Source of the DNA: DSFT01 sp032249175
GTDB lineage: Bacteria > Hydrothermota > Hydrothermia > LBFQ01 > DSFT01
Direction: 5' to 3'
Length of the DNA stretch: 6,169 nucleotides
Assembly (NCBI GenBank): GCA_032249175.1
Contig: JAVVGK010000104.1
Span: 1-6,169, forward strand
In this document: piece by piece, positions 6,109 to 6,169 of the stretch
Numbering within the stretch: the first letter of the stretch is position 1
How the letters are laid out: each line of letters opens with the position of its first letter
The notes under the pieces: model-generated
Told to the model about the DNA's origin: nothing
Seen by the model: only the letters and a program-made list of their open reading frames with translations
Databases searched by the model: none
Program-made: the position numbers and the translations under genes

Positions 6109-6169
6109 TTTATCACCTCCTTTATATTTAGCTTTAAAAACTCTTCAAAATTTAAATAATTATCTAAAT
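6105..6169 (-). CDS. 3' end of an upstream minus-strand gene (partial)
   Basis: One minus-strand frame is open from the right edge and ends in TGA at 6107-6105, overlapping the ATG of the coiled-coil gene as ATGA. It encodes a 20-residue tail with protein-like character (NYLNFEEFLKL...VIK) in an otherwise stop-rich stretch: the other two minus frames contain several stops each between 6109 and 6169. The Shine-Dalgarno of the next gene sits inside its last codons (KEVIK). This makes the coiled-coil gene a downstream member of an operon whose first part lies outside the window. Function is unknown. Confidence 0.6.
   Translation of the reverse strand, partial: LDNYLNFEEFLKLNIKEVIK
6112..6123 (-). 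promoter_or_regulatory. Near-perfect Shine-Dalgarno of the coiled-coil gene
   Basis: On the minus strand AAAGGAGGTGAT lies directly upstream of the ATG at 6108, with seven bases between AGGAGG and the start codon. It complements almost the whole anti-Shine-Dalgarno end of bacterial 16S rRNA. It fixes the start of the coiled-coil gene and contrasts with all other starts in the window, none of which has more than a weak purine stretch. Confidence 0.85.

Overview
The window is AT-rich, almost entirely coding bacterial DNA. Its proteins are rich in Lys, Ile, Glu and Asn, and each gene has a purine-rich coding strand. That look, with a gamma-class carbonic anhydrase, a DUF721/DciA-like protein and a SpoIID-type lipoprotein, suits an anaerobic, possibly thermophilic bacterium of a poorly sampled lineage (a WOR-3-like phylum is a guess, not a determination). 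No rRNA, tRNA, CRISPR array, insertion sequence or transposase is visible, and no stretch over 300 bases lacks a gene.

Layout. (1) A tight plus-strand operon covers 26-2323: gamma carbonic anhydrase-like protein, small DUF721/DciA-like protein (17-nt overlap), SpoIID/LytB-domain lipoprotein (ATGA overlap). An unseen upstream gene may also overlap the first start by ATGA. (2) On the minus strand at 2291-2950 is a TTG-started protein that I align with the fumarylacetoacetate hydrolase (FAH) fold but which lacks the usual metal-binding and substrate motifs. It overlaps the lipoprotein gene tail to tail by 33 nt. (3) A 46-bp divergent intergenic region (2951-2996) holds two interleaved promoter candidates. 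(4) A radical-SAM activase-like protein lies on the plus strand at 2997-3572. (5) An 849-residue minus-strand protein covers 3559-6108, with an N-terminal mixed alpha/beta region and about 345 residues of coiled coil. It overlaps the radical-SAM gene tail to tail by 14 nt. It carries the only strong Shine-Dalgarno sequence in the window, embedded in the tail of a further minus-strand gene that runs off the right edge.

How the genes work together. The three plus-strand genes are probably one transcript but serve unrelated housekeeping roles (CO2/bicarbonate chemistry or a related acyl function, replication helicase loading, cell-wall glycan cleavage). The most unusual parts are the FAH-like protein without its catalytic ligands and the coiled-coil protein. 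In the latter I see a possible NYN/PIN-like nuclease acid pattern (Asp157, Asp230, Asp277/278) ahead of the rod. Both are alignments made by eye and need profile or structure searches.
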